Shown here one piece after another: positions 63,115 through 64,000 of a stretch of 64,000 nucleotides of DNA. The position numbers and the translations under genes are program-made. The notes beneath the pieces are model-generated. The model saw nothing but the letters and a program-made list of their open reading frames with translations, searched no databases and was not told where the DNA came from. Source of the stretch: Promethearchaeota archaeon (GTDB lineage: Archaea; Asgardarchaeota; Lokiarchaeia; Sigyniarchaeales; SOKP01); NCBI GenBank assembly GCA_011364925.1, contig RDOA01000005.1:1-64000 (forward strand). The letters are read 5' to 3'. Position 1 is the stretch's first letter. Each line of letters starts with the position of its first letter.

Positions 63115-63426
63115 TTACTTTACCTTTCTCTTTTTAAAGCGAGCAATTAAATAAAAAGCACTCATCATGATTGTTATCGAAAGTACAATTCCGAGAATTC
63201 CAGCAATATAATCATTATTAAGCCAAGATAAAATAGGAATCCAAGGTGAAAATAGATTATCGAGCCAATCTTCACCATGATAATCAATTAAGACTCTTTC
63301 TAAACCATCAGGAGCATTAGAAAGAAATCCAATCCTAAATCCTACTGATATTACTAACATTAATGAAGTGATAACGATTAATATAACAATTAATGGCCAT
63401 TTATTCCTTTTTAATATGCTTATTAT
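63115..63426 (-). CDS. cbiN: CbiN/PDGLE-domain cobalt-transport subunit, ATA start inferred
   Basis: Accessory subunit of the Co2+ ECF importer. 103 residues when read from ATA 63426. The PDGLE motif (APDGLERV) follows helix 1, and a second helix lies at the C-terminus, ending in a Lys/Arg tail. ATG 63360 lies inside helix 1, so it cannot be the true start. Upstream to an in-frame TGA (63450) there is no ATG, GTG or TTG. GGGAG (63438-63434) is followed at 7 nt by ATA, which overlaps the cbiM stop as TAATA, a stop/start overlap like the classic TAATG. Co-translated with cbiM. Confidence 0.9.
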   Translation of the reverse strand: MISILKRNKWPLIVILIVITSLMLVISVGFRIGFLSNAPDGLERVLIDYHGEDWLDNLFSPWIPILSWLNNDYIAGILGIVLSITIMMSAFYLIARFKKRKVK

Positions 63427-64000
63427 TAGTTCACTCCCAATATTGATTCAGTTGTAATAAGATCAGGTTTGGCTTTATAAATATAGAATATAATTAACGC
63501 AGATATTATTCCTTCACCAATTCCAATTAAAAGATGCCAAAAAACCATAGCAGGTACAGCGATTGCTATTGGTACTTTACCACCAATCGCAATTTCAATG
63601 CCGCATATGAAGGAAGCTAATACAATTGCAATATAGGATCCTATCGCAGTTGCGATCGATACTTTTAATTCTTTTTTGAGGGATGTTTTATTTAAAGCTC
63701 TTACTAACAATGTAACCAAATAAAAACCTACGATTCCTCCGATTATTCCCATATTGAAAGCGTTCGCTCCTAGCGCAGTAATGCCACCATCTGCAAAAAG
63801 ACTTTGGATTACTAAAATTAGAAATAAAACTATGACTGATGCCCATGGACCAAGGATAACAGCTACTAGAGTGCCTCCTACCAAATGGCCGGATGTTCCT
63901 CCAGGTACAGGATAATTAACAAACTGAAAAGCAAAAATTATTGCAGCTAAAACTCCAATATATGGGATTAACTTTTCAGAATCCTCTTTTTCAAACATTT
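63426..64000 (-). CDS. cbiM: CbiM cobalt-transport S component (N-terminus beyond right edge)
   Basis: Substrate-binding membrane subunit of the cobalt ECF importer. The visible part (191 residues, starting inside the protein at the edge) has PVPGGTSGHLVGGTLVAVIL, LFADGGITALGANAFNMG and a helix-rich end ILGVN. The conserved N-terminal metal-binding MHIPDGFL is outside the window, so ATG 63998 is not the start. cbiN follows with a TAATA overlap. Supplies Co for the corrinoid proteins at 33229 and 43604. Confidence 0.94.
   Translation of the reverse strand, partial: MFEKEDSEKLIPYIGVLAAIIFAFQFVNYPVPGGTSGHLVGGTLVAVILGPWASVIVLFLILVIQSLFADGGITALGANAFNMGIIGGIVGFYLVTLLVRALNKTSLKKELKVSIATAIGSYIAIVLASFICGIEIAIGGKVPIAIAVPAMVFWHLLIGIGEGIISALIIFYIYKAKPDLITTESILGVN

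Noticed and set aside
63998-64000. ATG 63998 as the true start of CbiM
   Set aside because: Family N-terminus with the metal-binding MHIPDG lies upstream, outside the window.
1-64000. tRNA, rRNA, CRISPR array, insertion sequence
   Set aside because: No GC-rich cloverleaf-like block, no direct-repeat array and no transposase found on reading both strands; a covariance-model search would be needed to exclude short RNAs.

Overview
The window is a stretch of AT-rich archaeal chromosome (about two thirds A+T by eye) carrying roughly 60 densely packed genes on both strands. An Asgard archaeon, Lokiarchaeia-like, is the best reading. The grounds are: a ribosomal protein eS26 gene at 61266-61538 (known from TACK and Asgard archaea but not Euryarchaeota); a protein joining a longin-like domain to a Ras-like GTPase domain (13064-14107); a second longin-like protein (9083-10189); a large alpha-solenoid/TPR protein; very large orphan proteins; and anaerobic autotroph functions such as the CO dehydrogenase/acetyl-CoA synthase corrinoid subunit. 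The lineage call is inference. I see no rRNA, tRNA, CRISPR array, insertion sequence or prophage.

Layout. 1-8.8 kb: a K+-independent proton-pumping pyrophosphatase (cut by the left edge), an alpha-glucan phosphorylase, a P3A-type H+-ATPase, a UspA-like protein and a site-2 protease with CBS domains. 9-14.5 kb: longin-like and longin-GTPase proteins, a membrane protein with a soluble C-terminal domain, a ferredoxin:thioredoxin-reductase catalytic subunit coupled to a glutaredoxin, a HEAT protein and a second glutaredoxin-like protein. 14.5-28 kb: a redox and oxygen-defence island with two iron-sulfur flavoproteins, a ferredoxin protein, a rubredoxin reductase fused to rubredoxin, two free rubredoxins, superoxide reductase, rubrerythrin and an HdrD/GlpC-like Fe-S protein. 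Interleaved with these are a Bat-type regulator, a CbiX-like chelatase, a D-aminoacylase, an acyl-CoA dehydrogenase, a GPH-type transporter and a GmhB-like phosphatase. 28-33 kb, all minus strand: sulfur handling (CoA-disulfide-reductase/rhodanese/TusA/rhodanese fusion, IscU with an extra domain, IscS-like, TusA), then a corrinoid protein. 34-45 kb: a MacB-like ABC exporter, a coiled-coil protein, RNase Z, a ThiS/MoaD-like protein, a TPR protein, a gingipain-like peptidase, a HAD phosphatase and CdhE. 45-64 kb: NYN nuclease, MFS transporter, two large orphans, an ADP-forming acyl-CoA synthetase alpha chain, membrane proteins, a HypE-like protein, MobB, a PIN-TPR protein, eS26, a CDP-alcohol phosphatidyltransferase, TrmY and the CbiM/CbiN cobalt importer.

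The genes suggest a strict anaerobe with pyrophosphate- and ATP-linked proton pumping, corrinoid and one-carbon metabolism, peptide or amino-acid and acyl-CoA catabolism, cobalt uptake and thorough protection from oxygen by electron-donating rubredoxin systems.

The most unusual signal concerns translation starts. Five clear genes (alpha-glucan phosphorylase, D-aminoacylase, a membrane protein, eS26 and CbiN) have no in-frame ATG, GTG or TTG where the protein must begin. Each instead has ATT, ATA or ATC at a suitable distance from a Shine-Dalgarno-like sequence. In eS26 the ATT falls exactly where the family's conserved Met-Pro-Lys-Lys begins. In CbiN the ATA forms a TAATA stop/start overlap. 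This points to routine use of AUU/AUA/AUC initiation in this lineage. Other notable items are an IscS-like protein with Asp in place of the PLP lysine, next to an IscU carrying a degenerate thioredoxin-reductase-like tail, and several new-looking domain fusions.
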